Below are positions 57,554-64,000 of a DNA stretch of 64,000 bases, piece after piece. This DNA is from an uncultured Anaerolineae bacterium (GTDB lineage: Bacteria > Chloroflexota > Anaerolineae > Promineifilales > Promineifilaceae), in NCBI GenBank assembly GCA_937943625.1, contig CALEAD010000012.1, positions 20,439 through 84,438 of the forward strand. Direction: 5' to 3'. The notes under the pieces are model-generated. The model saw only the letters and a list, made by a program, of their open reading frames with translations, made no database searches and had not been told where the DNA came from. The stretch's first letter is position 1; each line of letters begins with the position of its first letter. Made by a program: the position numbers and the translations under genes.

Positions 57554-58117
57554 CTACGCATGCTCCTCTTCAACAGGGGTTACAATGGCGACGCGACCAG
57601 TGATGCGCTCGATGCGCACCAGGGTACCGCGCCTGATTTGTTTGCCGGTTGCAGAGCGTGCGCCTAATTTCACCCGGCCACTTACATTGTCGAATGCGAT
57701 TTCACCCAGGCCGTTGGCGGGGATGGTGGTGATGACCTCGACCTGACGATGTAGGGCATCTTGTTGCAGGCTATAGTGGCTAGATTTGCTGGGTGACAGT
57801 ACGTAAATGAAGAATAGTTGCGCCACAATGCCAACAACGAAACCTGCTCCTGCCGAAATTGCAACGCTGGGAATGGCGTTCATCGCTAGCCAGAGGCGGG
57901 TAATGAGGCCAGTGATGCCGAATGAGGCGCCAAACATGGCCAGGGCAAATGGGCTGACGCTGATAAAATCTGTGCCGGTATCTGCCTCCCCGCCTAGGCC
58001 AATAGCATCACCCAACTCCGCGCCCAGGAGAATGATGACGGCAAAAATGAAGCTGATGAAAACGGCCGCTGCATAAACGATATTGAGTGTGCCAGAGGCT
58101 AAAAACTCTTGAAGCAT
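57554..58117 (-). CDS. NfeD-like membrane protein
   Basis: A 187-residue protein with three or four membrane helices (IVYAAAVFISFIFAVIILLG, FALAMFGASFGITGLITRLW, VGIVAQLFFIYVLSPS) and a C-terminal OB-fold domain (GEIAFDNVSGRVKLGARSA, RRGTLVRIERITGRVAIVTP), as in NfeD proteins. These partner with flotillins, and the flotillin gene is next downstream. I chose the ATG at 58117, with AAAGGG about 7 bases upstream; the ATG at 58123 touches that site. Confidence 0.85.
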   Translation of the reverse strand: MLQEFLASGTLNIVYAAAVFISFIFAVIILLGAELGDAIGLGGEADTGTDFISVSPFALAMFGASFGITGLITRLWLAMNAIPSVAISAGAGFVVGIVAQLFFIYVLSPSKSSHYSLQQDALHRQVEVITTIPANGLGEIAFDNVSGRVKLGARSATGKQIRRGTLVRIERITGRVAIVTPVEEEHA

Positions 58118-58229
58118 GAGCATTCCCTTTGCCGCGCCTGTTTTCACTGGGGCTGCATAAGCTGATTATACCAAAGATGCAGCGCGCGGGGGAAACTGTT
58201 AGGTGCGTATTCAGCAATTCTCAAGTTGA

Positions 58230-58345
58230 GCATGGTTCATAAAGCTGTGTGGACCGCCAACCGCTAACGGCGGGTCTTTCCCTCGCTGAGAGGTACGGTG
58301 GTCTGCCGCCAATGGTCTGTGGTCAAATCAATGCGCTCGCTGATG
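58230..58345. repeat. Foldback element, degenerate
   Basis: Left end GCATGGTTCATAAAGC, then GGACCGCCAACCGCTAAC. The mirrored part is GGTGGTCTGCCGCC and CTGTGGTCAAATCAATG. The right terminus cannot be fixed. Confidence 0.6.
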
Positions 58346-58390
58346 CGTACTAAAGTTTATACGCGGTCAGGGAACTGGAGTTGCGATTTG

Positions 58391-58399
58391 TGGTATAGT
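58391..58399 (+). promoter_or_regulatory. Extended -10 promoter of the SDR-DUF2867 gene
   Basis: TGG-TATAGT, 60 bp before the GTG at 58459. The surrounding ATTTGTGGTATAGTCTGGG resembles the TTTTGTGGTAAAATGC at 32655. Confidence 0.5.
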
Positions 58400-58458
58400 C
58401 TGGGTGTGGATGGGGAGTGGGCTGTCGCTGGTTGGCGGTTATTTTCAAGGGAGATAAT

Positions 58459-59952
58459 GTGCCTATGCAAGAGTTAGCGCAAAACCAGGCAAAACCACTG
58501 GTGCTGGTAACAGGGGCAACCGGCTACATTGGCGCGCGCCTGGCCCCTCGTTTGTTGGAATCTGGCTATCGCGTGCGGGTGCTGGTGCGCGATCCCCAAC
58601 GGCTGTACGGCCGTTCCTGGCACACGCAAGTCGAGATTGCTACTGGAGATGTGCTCAAGCTAGACTCGCTCTTACCCGCCATGCAGGGCGTATCTGTAGC
58701 TTATTACCTGATTCACAGCATGGCCGGCAACCACGACTTTCGCGACCGCGATTTGATTGCGGCAGGTCATTTTGCCACTGCGGCGCGTGCGGCCGGCGTG
58801 CAGCGCATCATCTATCTCAGCGGCCTTGGTCGCGAAGGGGATGTGCAGCTTTCGGCGCACCTGCGCTCCCGCCAGGAGACAGGCGCCGCCTTGCGTGAAT
58901 CTGGTGTCCCGGTGACGGAGCTGCGTGCCGCCGTCATCGTAGGGTCTGGCAGCCTTTCTTTTGAGATGATTCGGCACCTGACTGAACGGCTGCCAATCAT
59001 GATTGTGCCGCGCTGGGCTGATACGCGCATCCAGCCTATCGGCATTCGCGAAGTGCTAGCCTACCTGATTGATGCCCTGGAAACGCCGGCCAGCGTGGGG
59101 CAGATCATTGAAATTGGCGGCGGAGACGTGCTGACCTATGCGCAGATGATGCAGCAGTACGCCGAAGTGCGTGGCCTGCGACGCTGGCTGATTCGCGTGC
59201 CGGTGTTGACGCCGCGCCTCTCTTCTTACTGGGTACACTGGATGACGCCGCTTTCGGCTACCATTGTACGGCCGTTAATCGAAGGATTACGCTCAGAGGT
59301 TATCGTCAACAACCCACGCGCGCGCGAGATTTTCCCCCATATTCAGCCCGCCGACTATCGCACCTCGGTAGACCGCGCCCTGGTGCGCTTGCGTGAGGGC
59401 GACATCGAATCCATTTGGAGCGATGCGCTCAGCAGCAGCATTGGTGATAAGAGGCCGGCCCACTTTCATTTGGAACAGGGCATGTTTATTGAGCGGCGCG
59501 TGCAATCCGTGCAGGCGCCCGCGGCTGACGTTTTTCGCATTTTCTCTGGCCTGGGCGGTGCGCGCGGCTGGCTGACTTTCGACTGGGCCTGGCAGGCGCG
59601 CGGGTTACTCGACCAACTGGTAGGTGGTGTGGGCCTGCGACGCGGCCGTCGTGACCCGGATGATGTGCGCGTGGGCGACGCCCTCGATTTCTGGCGGGTG
59701 GAGAGCGTGGAGACAGACCGTTTGCTGCGCCTGCGCGCCGAAATGAAAGTGCCGGGGCGCGCCTGGCTACAGTTTGAGGTGGAACCAGATGGCGCTGACC
59801 GGTCTACCCTGGTGCAGACCGCTTACTTTGCGCCCAAGGGGCTGGGTGGGCTGCTCTACTGGTACCTGCTGTATCCGCTGCACGCGCTCATTTTTGCGCA
59901 AATGCCGCGCCGCATTGCCCAACTGGCTGAACAGCAAGCCATTGCCCGGTAA
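58459..59952 (+). CDS. SDR-type NAD(P)-binding protein with DUF2867 domain
   Basis: A 497-residue two-domain protein. The N-terminal atypical short-chain dehydrogenase domain starts LVLVTGATGYIGARLAPRLL, with VAYYLIHSMAGNHDF and RIIYLSGLGREGDVQLSAHL. The C-terminal DUF2867 domain contains GLGGARGWLTFDWAWQARGL and ends PLHALIFAQMPRRIAQLAEQ. The family is widespread and its substrate is not known. I prefer the GTG at 58459, since AAGGGAG is then 6-7 bases away as in the lacI and permease genes that share this leader; an ATG at 58465 is the alternative. Confidence 0.85.
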   Translation: MPMQELAQNQAKPLVLVTGATGYIGARLAPRLLESGYRVRVLVRDPQRLYGRSWHTQVEIATGDVLKLDSLLPAMQGVSVAYYLIHSMAGNHDFRDRDLIAAGHFATAARAAGVQRIIYLSGLGREGDVQLSAHLRSRQETGAALRESGVPVTELRAAVIVGSGSLSFEMIRHLTERLPIMIVPRWADTRIQPIGIREVLAYLIDALETPASVGQIIEIGGGDVLTYAQMMQQYAEVRGLRRWLIRVPVLTPRLSSYWVHWMTPLSATIVRPLIEGLRSEVIVNNPRAREIFPHIQPADYRTSVDRALVRLREGDIESIWSDALSSSIGDKRPAHFHLEQGMFIERRVQSVQAPAADVFRIFSGLGGARGWLTFDWAWQARGLLDQLVGGVGLRRGRRDPDDVRVGDALDFWRVESVETDRLLRLRAEMKVPGRAWLQFEVEPDGADRSTLVQTAYFAPKGLGGLLYWYLLYPLHALIFAQMPRRIAQLAEQQAIAR

Positions 59953-60006
59953 CTGGGCTGGATAGGCATGGTGTGCAAATAGCGGTCACGACAGCACGCC
60001 TTCCCC

Positions 60007-60046
60007 GTTCACGGCCCCTTCACGTTGAATTTACGGGGCGCATACG
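60007..60046 (+). promoter_or_regulatory. 11-bp-periodic GTTCACG array, PhoB/PhoP-box-like
   Basis: Four direct repeats start at 60007, 60018, 60029 and 60040, exactly 11 bp apart: GTTCACG, CTTCACG, ATTTACG, GCATACG. The first matches the GTTCACC-type unit of actinobacterial PhoP boxes. It lies 61 bp before the histidine kinase start. Confidence 0.6.
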
Positions 60047-60052
60047 GACGCC

Positions 60053-60085
60053 TGTAGGGGGCTGGCGTATGCTACAGGGGGCTGG
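60053..60085 (+). promoter_or_regulatory. Two 13-bp direct repeats, 20 bp apart
   Basis: TGTAGGGGGCTGG (60053-60065) and TACAGGGGGCTGG (60073-60085) repeat at a 20-bp offset, about two helical turns, immediately after the 11-bp array and before the kinase start. A second regulator site or an extension of the array is likely. Confidence 0.5.
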
Positions 60086-60106
60086 ACATTATTGGGAAAA
60101 GGTGGC

Positions 60107-61177
60107 ATGGCGGAGCAGAAGCAACCCAGTGCCTGGCAGTTAACGGAAGCATTTCTGCCGTTTATGACGGGTGGGGTGCTCCTGTTGAATGGCAGTGGCT
60201 TTGTGAAATTTGCTAATCAGACGGCAGAAATAATGCTGGGTGCGGAGAATACTGGGGTGATTGGTGAACCGGGAGAGCGTTTCTTGCCTGCAGCGTTACT
60301 GAAGCTGCCTGGGGCGCTACATCATTATAAAACGGTGCTCACACAGCTGGACGGCCGCTCTATCCCCACTTCTGTCTCTATCATTCCCCTCGGTAAGGCG
60401 GGCAAAGAGGATAAGCTAATCTCCATGATGTATCTGACGGAGCTACAACAGGCAGAGAACGCTTTGCTGCACACGCAGCGGCTGGCTGGCCTGGGAACGT
60501 TGGCCGCTAGTGTGGCGCATGAATTGACGAACCCGCTTTCCATTATTACGGCAACTTGCAGTAATCTCATCCATGAGGTGAACAATGACAACATGGATGG
60601 GGAGATGCTGTTGCACTACATTCGCATGATTGAGCACAGCGCCTGGCGCAGCACGCGCATTGTGGAGGTGCTGCGCCACTATGCGCACAACACGGGGTTG
60701 GAAACGGCCGTTACCAACCTGAATATGATCGTGGAAGATGCCCTGACCCTGGTGCAGCCGCAGCTTCGCAAGGAACACAAAGTGCGCATCCATGCCAACC
60801 TGGCTGAGGATTTACCCTCTATTGTTTGTGATCACAATCGCCTCACGCAGGTGTTGGTCAATTTGTTGCACAATGCACGAGACGCCATGCCGCCAGACGG
60901 GGGAGAAATCTATGTGCGCACCTGGGCGGTGGCAAATGACTCAGGGCAGGGGGGGGAACAGGTTGCTGTTTCCGTGCGCGATGAGGGGCGTGGGGTTCCC
61001 CCAGAACTGCTGGAGCAGATTTTTACGCCGTTTTTTACCACCAAACTCGGTGGCAGCGGCGCCGGCCTGGGCCTGTTTGTTGCGCGTAAGGTGGTGGAAC
61101 AGCACAACGGCCGTATCTGGGCAGAGAATCACCCCGAAGGCGGCGCTGTTTTTACCGTTGTTCTTCCACAAAAATAA
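60107..61177 (+). CDS. Soluble sensor histidine kinase (PAS-like, HisKA, HATPase)
   Basis: A 356-residue kinase without membrane helices. A PAS-like input domain covers about residues 10-115 (GVLLLNGSGFVKFANQTAEI). The H-box is LAASVAHELTNPLSIITA (His about 146). The ATP-binding domain shows the N-box QVLVNLLHNARDAMPPDGG, G1 VRDEGRGVPPE, F-box IFTPFFTTK and G2 GSGAGLGLFVARKV. It is an orphan here; the orphan response regulator at 5737 is a candidate partner. The ATG at 60107 has AAAGGTGG upstream; the TTG at 60092 is less likely. Regulator-type repeats upstream suggest it is itself under OmpR/PhoB-family control. Confidence 0.9.
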   Translation: MAEQKQPSAWQLTEAFLPFMTGGVLLLNGSGFVKFANQTAEIMLGAENTGVIGEPGERFLPAALLKLPGALHHYKTVLTQLDGRSIPTSVSIIPLGKAGKEDKLISMMYLTELQQAENALLHTQRLAGLGTLAASVAHELTNPLSIITATCSNLIHEVNNDNMDGEMLLHYIRMIEHSAWRSTRIVEVLRHYAHNTGLETAVTNLNMIVEDALTLVQPQLRKEHKVRIHANLAEDLPSIVCDHNRLTQVLVNLLHNARDAMPPDGGEIYVRTWAVANDSGQGGEQVAVSVRDEGRGVPPELLEQIFTPFFTTKLGGSGAGLGLFVARKVVEQHNGRIWAENHPEGGAVFTVVLPQK

Positions 61178-61190
61178 AAACAGGCATGGT

Positions 61191-61817
61191 TCATCCCGCC
61201 AGTTCCCTATACCCTGTCCCCTGTTTTCTATTCTCCACCAACTGCAAAAAGTATTGATGAAAACGGGAATCATTGGTCAGTTCCGGATGAAAGGAGGTGA
61301 CCAGCCAGTGTCCCTGTCGCGCGGCAACGGCCGTACCGTCCGGCAACCGCGCAATCACTTCGGCATCTCCGTTAGCTGCCACCAGCCTGGGGGCGCGAAT
61401 AAAGACTGCGGGAAACGGCCGTGTTTCCCCATTTTGAATTACTGGTACAGCCAATTCCGCTTCAAAGCTGTCCACCTGGCGGCCAAAAGCATTGCGCTCC
61501 ACGGCTACGTCCATCACCCCCAGCAGCGGCTGATCTCGTCCGGCAGAACCGTTGCCAATCTCTTTGGCCATAAAAATCATGCCCGCACAGGTTCCCCACA
61601 CTGGCTTTTCGGCGGCAAAATGGCGCAGCGGTTCTATCAGGCCAAAGCGCGTGGCCAACTTGCCAATGGTCGTAGATTCACCGCCAGGAATGATCAACCC
61701 ATCCAGCCCTTCCAGGTCTGCTGGTAGACGTACTTCCACCGCTTCCACGCCCAGGGATTGCAGCATGTTGATATGTTCAATAAATGCCCCTTGTAGGGCA
61801 AGCACGCCTATTTTCAT
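61191..61817 (-). CDS. pdxT: Pyridoxal 5'-phosphate synthase glutaminase subunit
   Basis: A 208-residue class-I glutamine amidotransferase that supplies ammonia to PdxS. Its start MKIGVLALQGAFIEHINML is typical, followed by GLIIPGGESTTIGKL, the catalytic Cys in VWGTCAGMIFMAKE, and the His-Glu pair in VTSFHPELTNDSRFHQYFL. It lies downstream of pdxS, separated by a GNAT gene, all on one strand. The gene converges with the histidine kinase gene with 13 bp between their stops. Confidence 0.95.
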   Translation of the reverse strand: MKIGVLALQGAFIEHINMLQSLGVEAVEVRLPADLEGLDGLIIPGGESTTIGKLATRFGLIEPLRHFAAEKPVWGTCAGMIFMAKEIGNGSAGRDQPLLGVMDVAVERNAFGRQVDSFEAELAVPVIQNGETRPFPAVFIRAPRLVAANGDAEVIARLPDGTAVAARQGHWLVTSFHPELTNDSRFHQYFLQLVENRKQGTGYRELAG

Positions 61818-61824
61818 CGCTATC

Positions 61825-62280
61825 CTACAACTTCTTGATAAAGCAAATTTGCCGCTCTACTTCCGCGTATCCCATTGCCAGGTGACTGGCCAGGCTGACG
61901 ACATTATCAATCACCGTGTCGGAAGCCATCTCCTGATAGCCATGCTGCCTGGCCCAGGCTTCGGCCATGGCGACCAGCGCCTTACCAATGCCCTGTCGCC
62001 GGCTGTCGGCATCCACGTACCACGCCTCCAGGTAGGCTATTGGGGATGTGGTGCAGCCTTCGGCATATTTGCGGCTACCCACTTCCACAAACCCGGCCAG
62101 CCCAGAGGACGGCCGTTCCGCCACAAACACACCATTTTCCTGTGGCGCAGCCAGCATTGCTGCCAGCATCACTGCCATTTCTTCCTGCTGGCTGGCCACA
62201 TCTTCCTCATCAAACAGCGCCAGCCGCATGCGCAGCCATTCCGCCTGATCGCGGTCAGGATCCAGCGAGCGTATCTTCAT
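61825..62280 (-). CDS. GNAT acetyltransferase, AAC(6')-I-like
   Basis: A 151-residue N-acetyltransferase. The acetyl-CoA motif A is YLEAWYVDADSRRQGIGKAL, preceded by the GFVEVGSRKYAEGCTTSPIA stretch and followed by EMASDTVIDNVVSLASHLAM and GYAEVERQICFIKKL. That combination is the hallmark of aminoglycoside 6'-N-acetyltransferases, although many relatives in soil and water bacteria have other substrates. The gene sits between pdxS and pdxT (27 and 7 bp gaps), so it is co-expressed with PLP synthase. The ATG at 62280 gives MKIRSLDPDRD. Confidence 0.85.
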   Translation of the reverse strand: MKIRSLDPDRDQAEWLRMRLALFDEEDVASQQEEMAVMLAAMLAAPQENGVFVAERPSSGLAGFVEVGSRKYAEGCTTSPIAYLEAWYVDADSRRQGIGKALVAMAEAWARQHGYQEMASDTVIDNVVSLASHLAMGYAEVERQICFIKKL

Positions 62281-62307
62281 TATGAAAAACCCATCTGCCG
62301 TCACGTC

Positions 62308-63225
62308 CTACCAGCCACGCCCGGCCAACTGCTCACTCTGCGGCAGGCTGCTAACGTTAATGCCCACCATCGGCTCACCCAAATTTTCGCTCACTTCCGC
62401 CAGAATTTGCGGATTGTTGTAATAGGTAGTGGCCATCACAATCGCCTTTGCCCGCTGCGCCGGATTGCCACTCTTGAAAATGCCGGAGCCAACAAACACA
62501 CCATCCACGCCAATTTGCATCATCAGGGCTGCATCAGCAGGGGTGGCAATGCCGCCAGCGGCAAAGTTAACTACTGGCAGGCGGCCCAGTGCTTTGGTTT
62601 CCACCACCAATTCATAGGGAGCGCCAATTTCCTTGGCGTAGGTCATGAGCTCTTCATCTGGCATGAGCTGTAAGCGGCGAATCTCACCCAGCACCGTGCG
62701 CGCATGGCGCACTGCTTCTACCACGTCGCCGGTACCCGCCTCGCCTTTGGTGCGAATCATGGCCGCGCCTTCGCCAATGCGCCGCAGCGCCTCGCCCAGG
62801 TTGCGGCAGCCGCAGACAAAAGGTACCTTAAAGGCGTGTTTGTTAATGTGGTACATCTCGTCCGCGGGAGTCAGCACTTCGCTTTCGTCTATATAATCCA
62901 CGCCAATCGCTTCCAAAATTTGCGCTTCGACAAAGTGACCGATGCGTGCCTTGGCCATCACCGGAATGCTGACGGCCTGCATGATTTCCTTGATTAGACC
63001 AGGGTCCGACATGCGCGCCACGCCCCCCTGCGCGCGAATGTCGGCCGGCACACGTTCCAGGGCCATGACAGCGACCGCGCCTGCCTCTTCGGCAATAACG
63101 GCCTGTTCCGGCGTCACCACATCCATGATCACGCCGCCTTTCAACATCTGCGCCAGCCCGCGCTTTACCTTAATGCTACCTACTACGCCGGGGGCATCTT
63201 GCCCGTTTGTACCATTCTTGCTCAC
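62308..63225 (-). CDS. pdxS: Pyridoxal 5'-phosphate synthase, synthase subunit
   Basis: A 305-residue TIM-barrel enzyme that builds PLP from ribose 5-phosphate, glyceraldehyde 3-phosphate and glutamine-derived ammonia. It shows [20 protein letters not shown], the catalytic Lys in [37 protein letters not shown] and phosphate-binding [15 protein letters not shown]. The true start is the GTG at 63225, with GGAGGTG about 6 bases upstream; a longer frame to 63309 is leader. It heads the pdxS-GNAT-pdxT unit. Confidence 0.96.
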   Translation of the reverse strand: MSKNGTNGQDAPGVVGSIKVKRGLAQMLKGGVIMDVVTPEQAVIAEEAGAVAVMALERVPADIRAQGGVARMSDPGLIKEIMQAVSIPVMAKARIGHFVEAQILEAIGVDYIDESEVLTPADEMYHINKHAFKVPFVCGCRNLGEALRRIGEGAAMIRTKGEAGTGDVVEAVRHARTVLGEIRRLQLMPDEELMTYAKEIGAPYELVVETKALGRLPVVNFAAGGIATPADAALMMQIGVDGVFVGSGIFKSGNPAQRAKAIVMATTYYNNPQILAEVSENLGEPMVGINVSSLPQSEQLAGRGW

Positions 63226-63293
63226 GTTACACCTCCAAAAACTTGTGTTGGTCAGATGGTTGATTTTGTCTATCAGGCTCTGGACACTGGCGT

Positions 63294-63374
63294 TTTTGCT
63301 GGTTGCCAATGTGGCGCGATTTGCAAAATCGCGTTACGACCACAGAGGTCTGCACAAATTTAGCCAGACTCCAG
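63294..63374. repeat. CAGAGGTC-type spacer repeat, second copy
   Basis: GCTGGTTGCCAATGTGGCGC, GCGTTACGACCACAGAGGTC and TGCACAAATTTAGCCAGACT match 5634-5711 with few differences. The middle contains a GCGATTTGCAAAATCGC hairpin. It lies upstream of pdxS. Confidence 0.7.
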
Positions 63375-63402
63375 TACTAGATTGAGACTTGCTGTTCGAT
63401 AG

Positions 63403-63450
63403 CTGGTTTGTTGACTGAAAACCAACCATCAAACCAACCAACCATCAAAC
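63403..63450. repeat. TTGG/CCAA simple repeat
   Basis: GGTTTGTTGACTGAAAACC and AACCATCAAACCAACCAACC repeat the pattern of 33831-33891. Confidence 0.65.
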
Positions 63451-63570
63451 CTATCCAGAGAACCTTTATGATCAATCTCACTTTCGATTGTAGTAGGGGG
63501 CCGGGGGCAAAACAAGGAAATTGTCCCTATGAAAACGGGTAAATTTTGCGCTTTCGTGGGGATAATGAGC

Positions 63571-63608
63571 AAGGGCCTGAAGGTTTGGGAAAACCCTCAA
63601 GCCCTTGT
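63571..63608. terminator. Stem-loop downstream of the tail fragment
   Basis: CAAGGGCCTGAAGGTTT pairs with AAACCCTCAAGCCCTTG (CAAGGGC with GCCCTTG, GGTTT with AAACC, TGA with TCA). It lies 39 bp beyond the minus-strand stop at 63647 and would end that transcript. Confidence 0.6.
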
Positions 63609-63646
63609 GTCTCTTTGTGGGCAGGGATGGGGCAGTATTCAGCGCA

Positions 63647-63823
63647 CTACTTTTTGATGAAAGGCGGGTAGAGAACGTATTGCGGTGCTGGGGTGGGTGT
63701 GATAGTAGGCGTGTTGGTTGGTGTGTTGGTGGGTGTAGGCGTGTGCATGGGTGTGTTAGTGGGTGTGTTAGTATCTGCAGTCGGCTGTAGAGCATCTCTG
63801 GCCAGGCACAAAACTGTTTGGAA
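63647..63823 (-). pseudogene. C-terminal remnant of a secreted Thr/Pro-tailed protein
   Basis: The open frame has 58 codons to a TAG at 63647 and is closed upstream by TGA at 63824-63826. It encodes a linker of TNTPTNTPMHTPTPTNTP type followed by APQYVLYPPFIKK at the end. Many Chloroflexota surface proteins end in such a Thr/Pro spacer plus a YLPLI[MV]K-like tail, probably a sorting signal. Only the tail is left; the preceding domain is gone or out of frame. It could also be the end of a gene broken by a recent frameshift outside the part seen here. Confidence 0.6.
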
Positions 63824-64000
63824 TCATACTGGGTGCCTTGTAATTGCCCTGTGAGCTGTATTTAACGTAACTATTGTGCAATCAGAGCCGAAATGGCTCA
63901 AAAATACGAAAAACAAATGCCTTTGAAAAACGGTAGGGGCAATTGAATCACCCCATTGCCAAAACGCAGGGAGCGGCCTGCGTAACAACTCTGCTCAGTG
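63824..64000. other. Last 177 bp: no gene recognised
   Basis: There is a small GAGCC/GGCTC hairpin at 63885-63899 and two inverted AATTGCCC stretches (63842 and 63936). No coding frame with start signals is seen, and any gene here would continue beyond the window. Confidence 0.4.

Larger units (their letters stand above)
58118..58458. other. 341-bp spacer between divergent genes
   Basis: Holds a degenerate foldback element (58230-58345), an extended -10 (TGG-TATAGT at 58391-58399) and the heptad leader (GGTTGGCGGTTATTTTCAAG from 58430) that supplies the Shine-Dalgarno of the SDR gene. No open frame of note. Confidence 0.55.
321..62116. repeat. Dispersed highly iterated palindrome ACGGCCGT (HIP1-like)
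   Basis: The 8-bp palindrome ACGGCCGT recurs from position 321 to 62109. I counted about 94 copies by eye, of which about 42 extend to AACGGCCGTT. Examples start at 321, 1988, 5991, 13242, 13325, 15640, 18440, 22577, 27943, 30599, 33258, 41809, 46034, 49342, 52460 and 60703. Most copies lie inside genes, on either coding strand and in all three frames. They read as Thr-Ala-Val, Asn-Gly-Arg or Arg-Pro, which explains the many TAV and NGR tripeptides. Chance at this base composition would give about two copies. Confidence 0.9.

Noticed and set aside
61825..62280. GNAT gene considered as a firm aminoglycoside-resistance gene
   Set aside because: The sequence resembles AAC(6')-I, but the neighbours are vitamin B6 genes and relatives with other substrates are common, so the resistance role is left open.
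63478..63795. Minus-strand 105-codon frame rich in His/Pro/Thr
   Set aside because: The neighbouring frame reads the same DNA as a Thr/Pro linker with a YPPFIKK tail, which is a known kind of protein end; the His-rich frame is a shadow.
1..64000. tRNA, rRNA, riboswitch or prophage genes
   Set aside because: None was recognised when reading for T-loop signatures, rRNA cores or phage structural genes. This was by eye; a covariance-model search would settle it.

Overview
The window looks like chromosomal DNA of a free-living Chloroflexota bacterium, probably from the Anaerolineae/Caldilineae side of the phylum. This is an inference. It rests on an F420-dependent NADP reductase, a fused KorA (gamma-alpha) 2-oxoacid:ferredoxin oxidoreductase, 50-residue Flp-type pilins, a LuxR-HTH/membrane/Kelch protein, very large polytopic membrane proteins of the PTPS-related type, and a Thr/Pro tail ending in a YLPxI-like motif. 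No rRNA, tRNA, CRISPR array, intact IS element or prophage was seen.

Layout. 0-5.5 kb: a TPR protein (cut by the window edge), then a c-di-AMP module (cdaA, cdaR) and der. 5.5-15.2 kb: a response regulator, an eroded patch (fragments of an MBL hydrolase and of dndC, an orphan nucleotidyltransferase), a GT4 glycosyltransferase, a 5'-nucleotidase-like enzyme, a DUF2344 protein, a phosphodiester glycosidase lipoprotein, a HAD hydrolase and an unlisted 55-residue membrane protein. 15.3-28.8 kb: a sugar island with a LacI regulator behind a promoter and a perfect 34-bp operator palindrome, ABC binding protein, two permeases, HAD-IIA phosphatase, FGGY kinase, a GH42 beta-galactosidase, galK and galE. 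Together these would import and split a beta-galactoside and send galactose into the Leloir route; galT is not in the window.

28.8-37.1 kb: a cupin, a 1079-residue PqqD-like/M50 protease/double cNMP-binding fusion, a small Cys-rich protein, a GT2 behind an 11-bp-periodic (Pho-box-like) array, and a 1050-residue membrane protein. 37.4-43.9 kb: hsp20, bcp, npdG, an SsnA-like aminohydrolase, trxA, a zinc-ribbon protein, a degenerate 3HCDH, a D-cysteine desulfhydrase-type enzyme and two near-identical tandem Flp pilins with duplicated terminators. 44-64 kb: a metallophosphoesterase lacking GNHD, HTH-Kelch protein, membrane protein, korA/korB, a kinase, cspA, an L,D-transpeptidase, flotillin/NfeD, an SDR-DUF2867 protein, a histidine kinase with a second Pho-box-like array, and pdxS-GNAT-pdxT.

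Overlying features. (1) The palindrome ACGGCCGT occurs about 90 times (by eye) in genes and spacers, roughly 40 of them as AACGGCCGTT. About two would be expected by chance, so this is a HIP1-like highly iterated palindrome. (2) Spacers carry about 140-bp foldback elements with GCATGGTTCA ends and heptad GACCGCC/GGCGGTC arms; two of them separate co-oriented partner genes. (3) A related heptad element forms the leader, including the Shine-Dalgarno, of at least four genes. Two further dispersed spacer repeats (a CAGAGGTC-type block and GGTTGGTT runs) are also present.
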